Below, piece after piece: positions 63,679-64,000 of a DNA stretch of 64,000 nucleotides. The stretch's first letter is position 1, and each line of letters begins with the position of its first letter. Location of the stretch: positions 1 through 64,000 of the forward strand of contig JAHDQS010000045.1 of the NCBI GenBank assembly GCA_018433675.1. The letters are read 5' to 3'. The position numbers and the translations under genes are program-made. The notes beneath the pieces were generated by a model. It saw only the letters and a program-made list of their open reading frames with translations. It was not told the DNA's origin and did not search any database. Origin of the DNA: Clostridia bacterium (lineage in GTDB: Bacteria > Bacillota > Peptococcia > DRI-13 > SM3-B62).

Positions 63679-64000
63679 TGAAAGGAAAAGGTATGTCTGG
63701 AATTGCTATTATCGGTCTTAGTCTTCGTTTCCCTCAGGCCGACAGCTTGGCAGAATTCTGGGATAACCTGGTGGCAGAGAAATCCTTGATTACAAAAGTA
63801 CCTGGTGACCGCTGGGGTGAGTCGGATAAAAGTGACATTGAGTGGGGAGGTTTTATCGAGGATGCGGATTGTTTTGATGCCTCCTTTTTTAAAATATCCC
63901 CCCGGGAAGCAAACTTAATGGACCCTCAACAACGGATCATCCTGGAGTTAGCCTGGAAAGCAGTCGAAGACGCGGGGTATCGGGTGAAAGCCCTGGAGTC
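63678..64000 (+). CDS. Trans-AT polyketide synthase, N-terminal ketosynthase (partial)
   Basis: 107 codons up to the right edge. The start GIAIIGLSLRFPQADSLAEF followed by WDNLVAEKSLITKVPGDRWG and DPQQRIILELAWKAVEDAGY is the N-terminal part of a ketosynthase. It starts directly with the KS domain, as expected when the upstream module ends on a separate ACP. The catalytic Cys and the other domains lie outside. Confidence 0.92.
   Translation, partial: MKGKGMSGIAIIGLSLRFPQADSLAEFWDNLVAEKSLITKVPGDRWGESDKSDIEWGGFIEDADCFDASFFKISPREANLMDPQQRIILELAWKAVEDAGYRVKALE

Noticed and set aside
1-64000. CRISPR array
   Set aside because: No regularly spaced direct repeats were found; the repeats seen are duplicated genes, dyads or a tRNA-derived att copy.

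Overview
The window looks like a chromosomal piece of a spore-forming, anaerobic, Gram-positive bacterium of the Clostridia (Peptococcaceae-like). The taxonomic signals are a GerMN lipoprotein, strong Shine-Dalgarno sites (AGGAGG/GGGGG types), YitT and YwaF membrane proteins, a cobalamin riboswitch, a HydE-like radical SAM enzyme, a phenylacetate-CoA ligase plus ACT pair and two sigma-54 activators. The genus is not determinable from the sequence alone.

1-10 kb: the tail of a group II intron; an OpuA-type glycine betaine transporter (minus strand); then a plus-strand operon of a TM1266-type ACT regulator, a NitT/TauT/Thi5-like ABC transporter and a HydE-like radical SAM enzyme, preceded by a promoter and a leader that ends in an intrinsic terminator. 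8.6-14.9 kb: a PAS/sigma-54 activator, a perfect 16-bp palindromic UAS, a -24/-12 promoter and a five-gene operon (PanE-like reductase, BKACE, DUF1097 membrane protein, an HMG-CoA-reductase homologue without its catalytic His, SMP-30 lactonase). I read this as an undescribed sigma-54-controlled catabolic route.

15-27 kb: housekeeping and accessory genes, plus a decayed region: an hsdR fragment, a ~1.7-kb tRNA-Thr-flanked element remnant (KilA-N gene and a fic gene missing its core), and broken MNT and HEPN genes. Then follow an aromatic-acid-exporter-like protein, CapA, a signal-less subtilase and a carboxypeptidase-regulatory-domain protein. 27.6-33.8 kb: a second sigma-54 activator with an altered GAFTGA loop, immediately followed by a -24/-12 promoter and a tandem array of two cheW-mcp pairs and two further soluble chemoreceptors. 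34-41 kb: DNA repair (ogt, nfo), B12 riboswitch-cobT, yitT, paaK-ACT, lgt, GerMN.

41.2-64 kb: a large trans-AT polyketide/nonribosomal peptide cluster that runs off the right end. It starts with a divergent LoaP antiterminator, a consensus sigma-A promoter and a leader hairpin, then a metallophosphoesterase, PPTase, AT-AT-ER protein, alpha/beta hydrolase, truncated adenylate-forming protein, methyltransferase and a 4552-residue megasynthase. I read the megasynthase as C-A(Gly)-T / KS-KR-ACP(no Ser)-MT-ACP / KS-MT-ACP / KS without the HGTGT His, followed by a discrete ACP and the next KS. LoaP probably keeps RNA polymerase processive over this very long operon. The glycine-derived, C-methylated chain it predicts does not match a compound I can name.
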